Part shown: one piece after another, positions 23,688 to 33,938 of the stretch
Position numbering within the stretch: the stretch's first letter is position 1
Layout: each line of letters starts with the position of its first letter
Source of the DNA: Microvelia longipes
Lineage: Eukaryota > Arthropoda > Insecta > Hemiptera > Veliidae
Reading direction: 5' to 3'
Assembly: GCA_018340805.1 (NCBI GenBank)
Contig: JACMZG010001863.1
Coordinates: forward strand, 20,465,936 to 20,529,935
Length of the DNA: 64,000 bases
Program-made: the position numbers and the translations under genes
Notes under the pieces: generated by a model
The model's database searches: none
What the model was told of the DNA's origin: nothing
Seen by the model: the letters and a program-made list of their open reading frames with translations, nothing else

Positions 23688-24661
23688 TTATTCTTCTTCA
23701 GGTTGAGCAGCTTCCATTAAGACCACTTTTGAGACAGCACGTCGATATTCACCGGAAGAGGTCTTAACAACAACGACTCGTACAACACCGTCTTCACCAG
23801 GATAAGTAGCAGTTACATAACCTACAGGCCAGTCAAGAGTGCAGTTGTTAACGATTTCACCCAGACAACGTCTCCCACAGCTAAATTACGAGACGGCTGA
23901 GTCCATTTCACTCTTTGCTGAAGAGTGTTTAAATATTCAACAGTCCATCGCTTCCAGAAGTGTTGTATAAAACGTTTCAGAGTTTGCCAACGGTCTAAAC
24001 GATTAATAGCGATGTCTGTGACGTCAAGTTCGGGGGGAGCTACAAGAGCGTTTCCTACCAGGAAATGTCCTGCGGTTAGAGTATCGCGTTCATGAGGATT
24101 TGTTGATAGCGGGGTCAAAGGACGCGAGTTAAGTATAGCTTCTATACGACAAAATACTGTACTTAACTCTTCAAAAGTTAAAGGTTTATCACCAAGAATA
24201 CGAGTGAGATGAAACTTAGCACTTTTCACCCCACTTTCTACTAAACCATTAAAATTAGGAGCATAAGGTGGTTGAAATATCCAAGTGACATTGCGTTGTG
24301 ACATATGCTCATTTATTTGTTCTTGTGAACTTTTATCGAGAATTAATTGTTGGATATCTAAAAGCTGACGAGCAGCACTTTTGAAATTTGACCCGCAATC
24401 AGAGTATATTTTTGAACATAAACCTCGTCTGGCAGCAAAGCGATCAAAAGAAGCAAGAAAAGCATCTGTACTCAGATCACTCACTACCTCTAGATGAACG
24501 GCTTTTGTTGCCATACAAACATAAATACATAAGTAAGCTTTACTAGAGACTGAGGCCGTTCTACGAGTACTTTCTTTGATATAAAACGGGCCAGCAAAGT
24601 CAATAGCCACGTTTATAAATGGACGTCCTTGAGTAAAACGATCAGCTGGAAGATCGCCCAT
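23688..24661 (-). CDS. pol: BEL-1 integrase catalytic core and Pol C-terminus
   Basis: DDE integrase that would join cDNA to chromosomal DNA. Counting from the frame start at 24661, the catalytic residues are Asp21 (VAIDFAGPF), Asp88 (YSDCGSNF) and Glu142 (NGLVESGVKSAKF), and NSRPLTP lies downstream, all typical of BEL/Pao. The C-terminal domain (RFIQHFWKRW...YLNTLQQR, VGDVVWV) follows. The main frame stops at 23822 after a shift. The natural end continues in the neighbouring frame (YPGEDGVVRVVVKT, then an acidic tail) to the TAA at 23688. The catalytic triad is intact. Confidence 0.85.
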
Positions 24662-24689
24662 GATCGGTATTTTAGAGACTGCTTTAAGT

Positions 24690-25169
24690 TTACAGCAAAT
24701 AATACATTTTTATTCTACTGCGAATGAGTCCGCGTAAACCTAAAATCCAATATTCTTGATGAACTAAAGATGATACGAGTTTAGGTCCCGCGTGTAAATA
24801 TACTTTATGATAGTAGTCGATTATAGCAGAAGAAAAGTTACACTTAGCTGGTATAAGTATTGGGTATTTAGAATGATCAGGTAGGTCAGACTGCCTCAAA
24901 CGTCCGCCCACTCTGATAATACCTGAGGTATCAATAAAGGGACTTAAATGTGCCAAGTTTTTAGAGCAACAATTTTGAGATAACTCTTCAAATTCGCGTT
25001 TAAAGTATGTACTTTGAACTAGTTTAACGATTTTTAACTTAGTATTTTTTATCTCTTGGAGAGACAGGGTTAGAGTTGGACTTCGATCTTCTTTAGAGAT
25101 TCTTAGATTATTAATATATCTAAACATATAACTAAGAGTGCGAATAAGTCTAGAGTAAGAAGAATGCAA
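24690..25169 (-). CDS. pol: BEL-1 integrase N-terminal (zinc-binding) region
   Basis: Carries IIRVGGRLRQSDL and KYPILIPAKC followed by HAGPKLVSSLVHQEYWI, the His part of the HHCC zinc finger of retroviral-type integrases. The CxxC half (CIIC) lies immediately downstream in another frame; the break is in an A run at about 24708. The N-terminal part of the segment links RNase H to integrase. Confidence 0.8.
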   Translation of the reverse strand: MHSSYSRLIRTLSYMFRYINNLRISKEDRSPTLTLSLQEIKNTKLKIVKLVQSTYFKREFEELSQNCCSKNLAHLSPFIDTSGIIRVGGRLRQSDLPDHSKYPILIPAKCNFSSAIIDYYHKVYLHAGPKLVSSLVHQEYWILGLRGLIRSRIKMYYLL

Positions 25170-25266
25170 GTTAATAAGTTCTTCTAAACTTTGCTACTTG
25201 GTGCTTCGGTCGTAACTAACAAACTTACGGTTTCACTAGCTTTCATCTCAGGCATAGGGTCTTTAT

Positions 25267-26200
25267 TTAGAAAATCAAAAGAGAGGGCCAATTTTCAATT
25301 GGTTCATATAAAAAGGAGGTCCTTTCCACCACAAAGAACACTCTAAAAAGTCTTTGGGGGTCAAACCACGAGATGAGCAATCTGAGGGATTGATATCTGT
25401 TGCTATGATGCCAAGAACAGCTTGAAAGGTTGTTAGTTACATTAGTGACCGTAGTTATTCGATTGGCAACGAAAGTTTTAAGTAAGTGAGAGATGTAGAC
25501 AGCCAACATAATACTATAGTAGAGTCCGTGAACAAGTAAAAATGTTCTATATTTATTTTACTAGTAAAAGATTTAATAGATTCTAATAAGCGACTGAGCA
25601 GTACCGCACCACATAACTCTAGGCGAGGAATAGATATAGTTTTTAGTGGAGCAAGTTTAGTTTTTGCCTTAAGCAATGAACAGCAACTTCACCGAAAGTA
25701 GTTTCAGTGCGAATGTAAATAGTAGCAGAAAATCCTTTCTGACTAGCGTCACAGAAACCTACGATATAAGTTGATAAAATCTGATCAGGTAAAATTCTAC
25801 GAGGAATAAAAACTGAAGATAAAACTGATAAGTTTTCAATAAAGTGAGACCACAGAGTTTTAATATTTTCGGGAACTATCGTGTCCCACTCCAAACTGTT
25901 AAGTAACCAAAGCTGCTGAGAATGTGTTTAGCATAAAAAACTACTGGGGATAAAAAACCCATAGGGTCAAAAATACGCGCTATAGTCGATAGAATAGCTC
26001 GTTTAGAAAATACGATGTTGGTAGGAGAACAATGTGATAAAAAACCCATCACGACTGGGATCCCATTGCAGGCCTAATAATTTAATTATCGGGTCATCTT
26101 TATCAGAAAATACAATAGGTTTTTTGATGTTCAGAGGGAACAGATTTGAGTAGATCTGAACAGTTGCTGCTCCATTTTCGGAGTTCAAAACCTCCACGGT
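25267..26200 (-). pseudogene. pol: BEL-1 RT end and RNase H, broken into short frames
   Basis: Successive frames carry LLGLQWDPSRDGFFI, then IPRRILPDQILSTYIVGFCDASQKGFSATIYIRT written here only as an RNase H start (FCDAS, first catalytic Asp), then [14 protein letters not shown] and [13 protein letters not shown] (further RNase H acidic positions), then [17 protein letters not shown]. All belong to Ty3/BEL RNase H in correct order. At least four one-base shifts separate them (about 26110, 25900, 25680, 25490). No domain is missing, so this looks intact in order but frame-shifted. Confidence 0.75.
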
Positions 26201-26402
26201 TTAAAATATGTATAAGTTGTTGTTGAAGTGTGAGAGCTGTGATGACGTCATCAGCTCCCGTAGCAATATTATCAACGTACATATCTTCTAAAAGTACGGG
26301 TACTGCTTCGGGGAAGTTTTTACCTTCATCTAAAACTAATTGTTTTATAACACGTAGTGCTTGATAAGGAGCACTAGTGGTGCCATATGTGACCGTATTC
26401 AA
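26103..26402 (-). CDS. pol: BEL-1 RT palm segment with altered YVDN box
   Basis: Continues RT: TYGTTSAPYQALR (motif before the active site), then MYVDNIATGADD. The family active site is YVDD, with both Asp residues binding the catalytic metals; here the second is Asn (AAT). This is a base substitution, not a length error, so it could be a genuine loss of function or a single miscall. The thumb region (HILNRGGFELRKW, SNCSDLL) follows as in BEL/Pao. The frame breaks at about 26110-26200. Confidence 0.8.
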   Translation of the reverse strand: MNTVTYGTTSAPYQALRVIKQLVLDEGKNFPEAVPVLLEDMYVDNIATGADDVITALTLQQQLIHILNRGGFELRKWSSNCSDLLKSVPSEHQKTYCIF

Positions 26403-27929
26403 TTCAAATTCTTGAACAGGTTCTTCGGGCGAAAATCGCCAAATATATGTTGATATGTTCTATCGTTAGGGTGTATTAATATTTGACGATACATTTTACA
26501 AATATCAGAAGTGAATACTATAGCATGACGTCTAAAATTCATAGTTACGTCACATATATCGACTTGAAGCTTAGGTCCGGGTAACAAATATTCATTTAAG
26601 GAACGACCTGAAGTTTTAAAAGACGCATTAAAAACGACCCGAAGGCGCGATGAGCTACTGTCATTTTTAATAACACAATGATGTGGTATTATATAGGGAG
26701 AAGGTTGTTTTGCGATCGACATATGTCCTAGGCTATAATATTCTTTCAAAAACGAATTATATTCATCATAAATTTGAGGTTGACGTAAAAGACGTTGTTC
26801 TAATTTAAAGAATTTAGATAAAACTATTTTTCTATTGTCTTCTAATATAACCTCTGGACTGTTCATAGGAAAACTAACAACATAACGATTTGAAGAATCA
26901 CGATAATGTGTTTGAGAAAAATGTTTTTCACATTTTAGTTCATCTGAAGAATAAATAACGTGACAATTAGCAGGTTCTTCTATTTCCCAAAATTTTTTGA
27001 GAATTTTATCAAGTGGAGGGGGGTCCGAAGAAACAAGAAATGAATAAGAATCTTTACTGTGATTTGATGACGTTTTATACTTTCCTATGATAACCCAACC
27101 AAAAATAGTAGATAACCCTCCAGGTCCGTCTTTACTCGGTGATAGCTGTTCACCAGTAAGAACAGACATAAATAGATCACTTCCTAATAAAAATTGAACA
27201 GGGGCTGGCTCCCAAAAGCGTGAGTCAGCAAGTTGAAGTGATGTAAACTCAGAATAAACTGAGGGTGGGAGATCAATGGAGGGGAGGTTTGTTGTTATAG
27301 AAGGAACAATAACAGCATCTGTAGTAAGAGAGACATCTGAACTATTTTGAGGAGTTAAAGTACACTTAAGTTTTTTCCTAGCACCGGAGAGCACGGTTTG
27401 GCCTACACCTGAAATAGGTTGTTTAAAATTAGATTGTTTTAGCCCAAGCTGTTTCGCTAAATTATTAGTAATAAACGAGAAGTGTGAACCAGAGTCTAAG
27501 ACTAGTCTGATAGGGTGGGGGGTACCCTTAGCATCGTATATATGTGCTATAGCAGTACCTAACAATACTTCTGAACTAGTACAAAGACCTGCAAAACTAG
27601 ATTTAGGTTGTGGTGAGGCATGAAGTTCAGGTTCAGCTCTCTGTTCAGAAGACGGCGTATTACCAGGCGGGTTAGTAGGGTTGACTGAAGTAGTATTACC
27701 GGGCTTAAAATGAAGTAAAGTATGATGTTTGGAAGTACACCGGCGGCACGAGTAAGGTGACTTGCAATTTCGAATATTGTGAGAGCCAAAACAATTAATA
27801 CAAACGTGATATGTTTTGACAGCGCTGTATCGTTGTTGCGGAGTCAAAGCTAAAAATTTAGGACAATCAGATAACCTATGAACCGACTGACACGACGGAC
27901 AGACGTAGTTTTGAGTAGTCCTAGAATTG
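26399..27929 (-). CDS. pol: BEL-1 Gag-Pol segment: zinc knuckles, aspartic protease, start of RT
   Basis: Continues the polyprotein. Cys/His modules come first (CPSCQSVHRLSDC, CINCFGSHNIRNC, CRRCTSKHHTLLH), the nucleic-acid-binding knuckles. A retropepsin follows with LVLDSGSHFSF (catalytic Asp in DSG; DUF1758 type) and ILLG-like FLLGSDLF downstream. The pre-RT/RT N-terminal part has RLRVVFNAS and SDICKMYRQILI (first catalytic Asp of RT). The frame breaks near 26440, where a T run is one base short relative to the frame needed for the next segment. A further shift lies upstream between about 27929 and 28026. Processing would be by its own protease in the cytoplasmic particle. Confidence 0.85.
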
Positions 27930-27988
27930 AAGACGATGTAGAATCCTTTTTCGATTGATCTGAGGTTGAAGAAGAAAATAACGTCGGT

Positions 27989-28966
27989 TTAGACCCTGAA
28001 ATTTATTAGAATTGGTAGAGAGTAGGGGGGCCCTGATGATATTTCATAAACCTGACATTTAGTTTGAATAAATGTTTTCAAAGAATCAAATGAGGGATAA
28101 GTTTCTTTGACATGTTCACTTTCATATTCTCTCCTAGTTTCGGGGTCAAGTAATCTCACAACAATACTAAATAATATAAAGTCTGCTAAGTCAGGAATAG
28201 CCATAACCTGAAGAGCAGCTACGTTCTCACTAACAACACCTAAAAGAGACTGTAGTACTTCCAGGTTAGGTTTCTTTTTCAAAGGTTCAAAACGTAGCAA
28301 AGTGTCTAGATACGAACTAGCTAAAATACGCTTGTTATCATATCGATCAAGCAACGCTTTGAAAGCTAAATTATAATTAGCATCTAAAAGAGGTATGGAT
28401 TTTAAAAGAGTTTTCGGTGCACCAGTAGTAAATCCTAATAAATAATGAAACTTTTCACCATCAGTTAAACTTTTGTCATTATGGACCAATGACATAAAAA
28501 TATCCTTGAATTGTCCCCAGTCCTGAAGATTACCCGAAAAGTGCGGTATTTTAAGATCTGGTAGTATACGCGAACGATAACGAACGGATTCTGATGCCGT
28601 TGTATTATTTTTAGAGTTATCTGAAAAGGATTTATTTGAAGACATACTAGAAAAATAAGTATTGTATAAAGAACAACATTCATAATAGTATCTTTCAGCA
28701 TTCGAACTCATATTCTTATAAGTCGAATCCGGAAATTCTTTTCCCGATCTTATGCACAATAGTCTAAGTTCATCAAAAACATTTTCAAATTTGTCAAAAT
28801 TAGGTTTTAAATCGGGATAACGAGCTTCAAAAATACTTAACTGCTCCGGATCTTCAGAAATATTACGCCCTATTTCAACGGAAGTTTTAATTTTATTGTA
28901 CAGAGCAGTAAGTTTGCTCTTCAGATTAGTAATCTGATGCTCAATGCCTACCTTATCGCCACTCAT
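27989..28966 (-). CDS. gag: BEL-1 Gag (N-terminal and DUF1759 region)
   Basis: Structural polyprotein of the retrotransposon particle. The likely start is the ATG at 28966 (MSGDKVG); an in-frame ATG four codons upstream is also possible. The first 75 residues are helix/coiled-coil-like. A Ser/Asn-rich linker follows (about 108-130), then the capsid-like DUF1759 region beginning LPDLKIPHFSGNLQDW, where the aromatic FSG...W pattern is diagnostic. The frame is lost at about 28026 in a C run (six C on the minus strand), giving an artefactual tail and stop at 27989. The next segment continues Gag in another frame, so the break is probably one base. Family call secure. Confidence 0.85.
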   Translation of the reverse strand: MSGDKVGIEHQITNLKSKLTALYNKIKTSVEIGRNISEDPEQLSIFEARYPDLKPNFDKFENVFDELRLLCIRSGKEFPDSTYKNMSSNAERYYYECCSLYNTYFSSMSSNKSFSDNSKNNTTASESVRYRSRILPDLKIPHFSGNLQDWGQFKDIFMSLVHNDKSLTDGEKFHYLLGFTTGAPKTLLKSIPLLDANYNLAFKALLDRYDNKRILASSYLDTLLRFEPLKKKPNLEVLQSLLGVVSENVAALQVMAIPDLADFILFSIVVRLLDPETRREYESEHVKETYPSFDSLKTFIQTKCQVYEISSGPPYSLPILINFRV

Positions 28967-29766
28967 ATTGATTAACAATACACAATTTAATAAAAATAAA
29001 ATTATAAATTCTACGAAAACTCGATTTAAAAATTAAAAAACACCTTAAAAACTTTAAAGTTCCGCAAAAAGTAATGAAAACATAAGAAAAACCGTATATT
29101 TTATAAACAAAAATTTGAGTGCTACTTCGCATAAAAAATAATAAACAAGATAATAAAAATAAACTGCTGGCGATCTAATGGCGATAATTTTAGACAATAT
29201 ATATCTCTCTGGAACATAAATTATTATAATTGAATATAAAATATAATAATATAATTATTGACATAAATAACTAAATTTATAAAATAAAATGTTTGAAATA
29301 GAAATTCGTAACATTGTATTTATAAACAAAGATAACTGACATTGACAGATGTGTCAAAACAATAAGTATAAAACATCTGATTTAATCCTTTAATCACAAC
29401 AATAGTTTTTAACAAATAAACTGAACCGCGAAAATATCCCTCTAACTGCATCAAAACAACGGAAAATTAATATCAAGAAAAATATACTGCGCGAGTTCAC
29501 TAAACTGGACCCTTCAACATCGATACGTAACATAAGGCGCCAAAAGTTGAGCACCAACAATTATATATGCCAACAAATATAATTTTCAAAATACAATCAT
29601 TTATAACATAATAATCAATAATAAGAAGTAAAAGCCAATCATTTGTAAATTTAAACATATAAATAGGGAGAATAATATAAAAATTAAAAAAATTCAATTT
29701 AAGCGGGAGGCTTAAATTACGTAATTTTATGTTAATAACATGAAACATGTGCAACATAGAACATAA
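28967..29766 (-). other. BEL-1 5' leader
   Basis: About 800 bp of AT-rich untranslated leader between the primer site and the Gag start. It contains no gene; the 100-codon frame at 29500-29802 overlaps the LTR and primer site and is rejected. Confidence 0.6.
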
Positions 29767-29784
29767 ATCCGGCTCGAAGGACCA
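29767..29784 (-). promoter_or_regulatory. BEL-1 primer-binding site for tRNA-Tyr
   Basis: Seven bases inside the 5' LTR the minus strand reads TGGTCCTTCGAGCCGGAT, the complement of a metazoan tRNA-Tyr 3' end (...TCCGGCTCGAAGGA plus CCA). It would prime minus-strand DNA synthesis. The identification rests on recall of the tRNA-Tyr acceptor and T-arm sequence. Confidence 0.8.
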
Positions 29785-29791
29785 AACAGTA

Positions 29792-30276
29792 TGTAGGGGC
29801 AAGAGGGTTTAAGGCCCTGGCCAACCTTCCTACTAAAAATAAGGGTTGGATTCATGCCTGCACAAGTTTCGCGGGTGGAACAAGTAAAACATAATGTTAT
29901 ATAAAAATATAAACATAGGGTGAAAAAGACAGGTAAAATTAAAAGGAAAAGAGATTTTGGTGAAGTACCTGGCTTAATATTTTAAAGATGACCGAGATGG
30001 CCGGGTGGAAAATGTATTAAATATGGAGACGCGTCTATCGAGTCCACGACCAATGCTAGACTGATTAGTATTCCTCTTCTTTGCCTTGTATGTGATTATC
30101 GTTAATTACTATAATTGTCGCTAGGTTGCGGCGGCATCGGTACTTTAAGCTCGTATACATGGAAAAGGAAAAGGAAAAGGGAATTTCACCCAAAATATAC
30201 TAATGAAATAAATGAAATAATAAGGGGCGGCTTAATAATTAATAAAAATAAAATAAAATGGGACTTGGCTCTAACA
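29792..30276 (-). repeat. BEL-1 5' LTR
   Basis: 485 bp, TG...CA. It should contain the promoter and start of the genomic RNA. It differs from the 3' LTR by a handful of substitutions, several one-base homopolymer changes and one extra GGAAAA unit near 30170. Confidence 0.93.
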
Positions 30277-30502
30277 AATGCAGCTGGTTTTGTTGAACTA
30301 TAAAAGTTAAAGAGCATCAAGGAAGGTCAGGGCCTGAAAAAGTAATCGCCGGGAATGAAACGTATGTATTTACTGTCTGAGAACAAGCAAAGTATATCGG
30401 TACACTTGTTGCAGCATTAATTTTGCAGTTTGCATATTCTGAGGACGAGAGGAGCGGCTCCGAAGTGAATCCGATGCGATGAGGTAAAGTTCCGAGATAC
30501 CG
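30277..30502 (+). mobile_element. AB dispersed element, right part, displaced by BEL-1
   Basis: Resumes right after BEL-1 with the second AATGC and carries the inverted B half (TCTGAGGACGAG, CCGAAGTGAATCCGATG) ending GTAAAGTTCCGAGATACC. Together with 22410-22921 it restores the A-then-inverted-B order seen at 9418-10088. Confidence 0.6.
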
Positions 30503-30606
30503 CGTTCCTAATTGTTTTTACTTTTTTAATTGTAATAAGTTTAATTTTACATAAGAGTAAATATATTACTTGCTTTTAGTCCTTATCAAAATATAACTAA
30601 AAAAAA

Positions 30607-31250
30607 TCGGGTACGGGAAACCTCGGAACTTTTCCTCATTACATCGGATTCGCTACGCTCATCCTCCCTGCTTTGGACTCGCTTCGCTCGTCCTCAGAAG
30701 TACAATTAGCAAAATTTATATTGCAACATGTCTTCGGACTCGCTTCGCTCGTGTTCAGATCGTAAATGCGTCCATATCATTTTTAGCGGGCACCCGCTGT
30801 CATACAGCACTGACCACGCTCAATGCTCCAATATTGAATAATGTTGACAATTGAGAAACTTTGTTATAAAGTAACCTCGAGTCAAGCTGATAGAGTTTAT
30901 AAGGAAGAAAAGAAAGGAAGAAAAGAATGATGGAAACATGATTTTTGATCGAAACATTTTTCCGCGCATTATAAAATAATTGCCGGTTAATTGATATCAA
31001 AAACATTATTTACCGAATAGCACAACTGAACCTATAGATTGACTTTTGTACAAGTTTAAAAGTCTCTCTACCATTAAAAGTGCCGAGAGCTACTATAGTA
31101 ACGCACACTCACATTTACAGACAGACCGACAAACAACTTTGTGAAAACTACATAGGAGGTAAATCTCGGTTTCAGGTGTTAAGTGCAGGTATAATACTTC
31201 TCCTGTTTACCACCCTATAAAATACATACGGTATAAATGAGGAAAAAGTT
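30607..31250 (-). mobile_element. AB dispersed element, complete copy in opposite orientation
   Basis: B end first (ACTTTTCCTCATTACATCGG) with three internal copies of a TCGCTTCGCTCGT-like word. The A half follows inverted (GACCGACAAACAACTTTG, ATACGGTATAAATGAGG) to GGAAAAAGTT at 31250. It lies head to head with the preceding AB copy, about 100 bp apart. Frames inside are spurious. Confidence 0.6.
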
Positions 31251-31286
31251 CAAATTTTGTGACAAAATTTAATTTTTTAATAAAAA

Positions 31287-31372
31287 GTAATCCGAGGACC
31301 TGGGGCTCGAACCCGTTATCCCTTGTAATAGAAGCGAAAGCGTATCCACAACGCTATCAAGGCTAATGAATT
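31287..31372 (-). repeat. tRNA-like sequence (SINE head or degraded tRNA)
   Basis: The minus strand contains TAGCGTTGTGGATACGC (A-box-like, D-arm helix GCGT/ACGC) and GGGTTCGAGCCCC (B-box, T-arm). The acceptor ends do not pair (GCCTTGA against TCCTCGG), so it is not a functional tRNA. It is more likely the head of a tRNA-derived SINE or a decayed tRNA copy. Confidence 0.45.
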
Positions 31373-31627
31373 GTTGACAGATTAATTCCTAATAAAAATG
31401 TAATGTAAACAACTACTTAATTATAAAAATGTGTTAATTTCACTAATATTTTAAGTAAAAATTAACAATTTCTACGTAAATGTATCAATCTTATTAGTTA
31501 ATAATCTCAGCAGAAATTTTCGGCCAAATCTTTTGCTTATTCTGTCGAAATTAGCAATTATTCATAATTTTCAATGTAAGTCACCTATATCTATTCCTGC
31601 AATGACGTCACGCCCATTCATAAAAAG

Positions 31628-31703
31628 GCAGGTTATAACCTCCGAATGTTTTTGGTTTGTTTACATCGAATTGAATCACCTTATAAATTTCTATCATCTT
31701 GAC
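31628..31703 (+). repeat. Dispersed repeat F, copy 2
   Basis: TATAACCTCCGAATGTTTTT ... TTCTATCATCTTG, matching 4125-4205 along its length. Confidence 0.5.
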
Positions 31704-32544
31704 CTCAAGCAGAGACTATAGATACTTAAACAGTAAGACTGTCGACTCATGGTGGGAAAATTTGGATTCCGATCGACACTAGCGCGGCGGGGGACCTATC
31801 TTTCAATTGAGTGGGCGTGTCTTGATTTCCCGCTTTTTGCCCACATTCAGTTTGAAATTTAATTTTTATGCTTGTATAGTTATACTTCTAACTAACCCTA
31901 CCACTTAAATCTTACACAGAACACTTCTGATTATTTTTAAGCTTTTCATTCGAGTAATTTATTAATTTATTAATTTAATCGATTCAATCAGGTAATAATG
32001 AAATAGTGGCTAAAGTTTACACGTGGTAGAAGATAGATTTTGGCATTTAATGCAGCCTGTATTTTAATTACATCGGCAAGATGCGCACATGTGATTAAAT
32101 GTAATTACCAGATAAACTCGACTAAATCAATAAATTAATTAAATGAAATTTACACTTATCTGCCATCAGTAGCGTTCCCTGGAAGTTTTAAAAAAAAGTT
32201 TCTATTTACTTTTAGTTTCTGAATTTTTGAAATACAGAACATGCAACGGCGAACCGTTATTGTGAAAAATACATACAGAAAACAATCATTTTATAAAAAA
32301 TAAATTTCCTAAGTGAAAAGGACTACAAACTGCGCCAAAAACTACTCTAGCGTCTAAAAATTATTATTTCACCTTCTTTATTTACCCAAAAAAATCTAAA
32401 AAAATCTCTATCATTTTTGAATAAACTTATTTGCAAAAACGCTCTACGGATATCCGATACTACTCCTATTTTATTCATTCTAAACCTAATTAAAAGTGGA
32501 GGTATCATTTCAATAAGATTTTTTTCCTTTCTCTAAGCAGTCAT
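31704..32544. other. No gene recognised between repeat F and BEL-2
   Basis: Contains a GC-rich patch at 31745-31860 (AGCGCGGCGGGGG) that partly resembles, in inverted orientation, 35050-35140 on the far side of BEL-2. Otherwise AT-rich. Confidence 0.35.
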
Positions 32545-32886
32545 TTAGAGAAGGACTACCTTTGCTCTTGCAGAGGCATCAAATACCGGTCTTACCGGAC
32601 TTGTCTTACTACTTAATTTAACAACATGTCTGTGAGGTAAATAATGTTGAGGAGTTTCAGGACTTATAGGTGGTGCATACTCTATGACACCTTCATTGAG
32701 CCATTCCTCTAACACTTGGTTATATAACTCAAAATACCCTTCTCTGTGAAGCCTTGCAACCAAATGTTTAGTCCTTTGCAACGCTACATTTTGATTACTA
32801 GGGAGGGGAGGGTGGTCCTCAATCCACGGCAAGTGAACGACATACCTACCGTTCTCAAATTCAACGGTTTCATCAAAATGTTTTTG
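32545..32886 (-). pseudogene. BEL-2 fragment: N-terminal reverse transcriptase, inverted
   Basis: A minus-strand reading contains ENGRYVVHLPWIEDHPPLPS, then VLEEWLNEGVIEY and HYLPHRHVVK with PVRPVFDASA, the conserved entry of BEL/Pao RT. It is cut at ARAKV and never reaches the active site. Orientation is opposite to the adjacent Gag/protease pieces. The upstream end carries CAAAAACATT (32877-32886), also found at the cut end of the protease piece (33897-33906), so the two were once contiguous. Confidence 0.8.
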
Positions 32887-32904
32887 TCGTTTGGAAAAAC
32901 GAAT

Positions 32905-33906
32905 TTAGGAAATCTGTTTCGGTTCCATCTGCGTCAGGGTTGACAAACACAAATAAGACCGGGAAAAATAATAAAACAAAATGTGTGTTCTGTCAAAAAA
33001 TAGACGTAGATCATATACCAGAAAATGTCCCTCTGTTTACAAACTGTCATTTCAACAAAAAGAAATGCGATTTTAAAAAACGGTAGTTGTTTTATTTGTT
33101 TCGGAAAAACCATTTGAGCAAAGATTGTAAAAGAAAATTGCAATGTTCTAAGTGCAAACGTAGGCATTTTGATTTTATGTGTCCTGGTAAAGAATCAGAA
33201 TTAAAGAAATGTTACAACAGTGATTCCTCACCAGAATGTTCGTTATCGAATAGTACAGTAGGTACAATATTCTTAAAAACTCTAGGAGTAAAGATTAGAG
33301 GTAGTAAGGGAGAAATTAGGATACGAGCTATGATCGATTCCGGATCCCAACGATCATATGTTCAGAAATCATTAGCTCAGAAATGGGATACAACTCTTTA
33401 GGTACGGAAGAATTAGTTCATTGTTTATTTGGTGGGTTTACACCGAAAAACAATTACACCAAATCTATAAAGTTAGATTGGCGAAAATGGATGATTCCTA
33501 CTCATGTAACTTTTCGGTCTTAGACCAAGAAATTATTACTAGTGCTGCTCCAGTGGTGCACAACGGACCTTGGTTTAAAGAATTAAATAAACTAGGAGTA
33601 AATATTACTGATACCATAGATGGCCCCATACAAGTTTTAATAGGCGCTGATATTTTAGGAAAACTTGTAACGGGTAAAAAATACGAGTTAACTTGTGGTT
33701 TGGTTGCTCAAGAAACCCTATTAGGATGGACTCTGACTGGGAAAACTTACGATAACCTGAATACAAATTATCTAACTATAGATAGTTTAAGATGCACAAA
33801 TTTTTCAGCACCTATTTCAGATCTTTGGTCCTTGGATGTGCTGGAATTAAAGACCCAGGTGAAAAGAAAACAAAAGAAGAAATGGATAGGCAGGTCCAAA
33901 AACATT
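32905..33906 (+). pseudogene. BEL-2 fragment: Gag C-terminus, zinc knuckle and aspartic protease
   Basis: Frames in sequence give KCVFCQKIDVDHIPEN, a CX2CX4HX4C knuckle (CFICF..NHLSKDC type, with a one-base shift near 33105), QCSKCKRRHFDFMC, and a retropepsin with AMIDSGSQRSYV (DSG active site) and IQVLIGADILGKL-like PIQVLIGADILGKL. After LLGWTLTGK it ends in DRQVQKH. This is a divergent BEL lineage, not BEL-1. Several one-base shifts occur. The reading is lost at 33906, where Gag leader sequence begins. Confidence 0.8.
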
Positions 33907-33938
33907 GTGGTGCCGTGAATCTGAAAGGACCTGGGACA

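Larger units (their letters stand above)
22922..30276 (-). mobile_element. BEL-1: full-length BEL/Pao LTR retrotransposon
   Basis: A 7.35-kb element bounded by direct LTRs of 476 and 485 bp, each starting TGTAGGGG and ending TCTAACA (TG...CA), with a perfect 5-bp target duplication AATGC (22917-22921 and 30277-30281); 5 bp is usual for BEL/Pao. On the minus strand the order is 5' LTR, primer-binding site, Gag, zinc knuckles, protease, RT, RNase H, integrase, 3' LTR, which is the BEL/Pao order. Gag-pol is normally one frame in this group; here it is cut by several single-base shifts, many at homopolymers. The few LTR substitutions point to recent insertion. It landed inside an AB element. Confidence 0.95.

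Noticed and set aside
29500..29802. 100-codon minus frame
   Set aside because: Runs across the BEL-1 primer site and LTR edge; untranslated leader.
22410..31250. AB half motifs as promoter or enhancer elements
   Set aside because: They recur at many loci as parts of a dispersed repeat, and two are split by later insertions; no gene follows.
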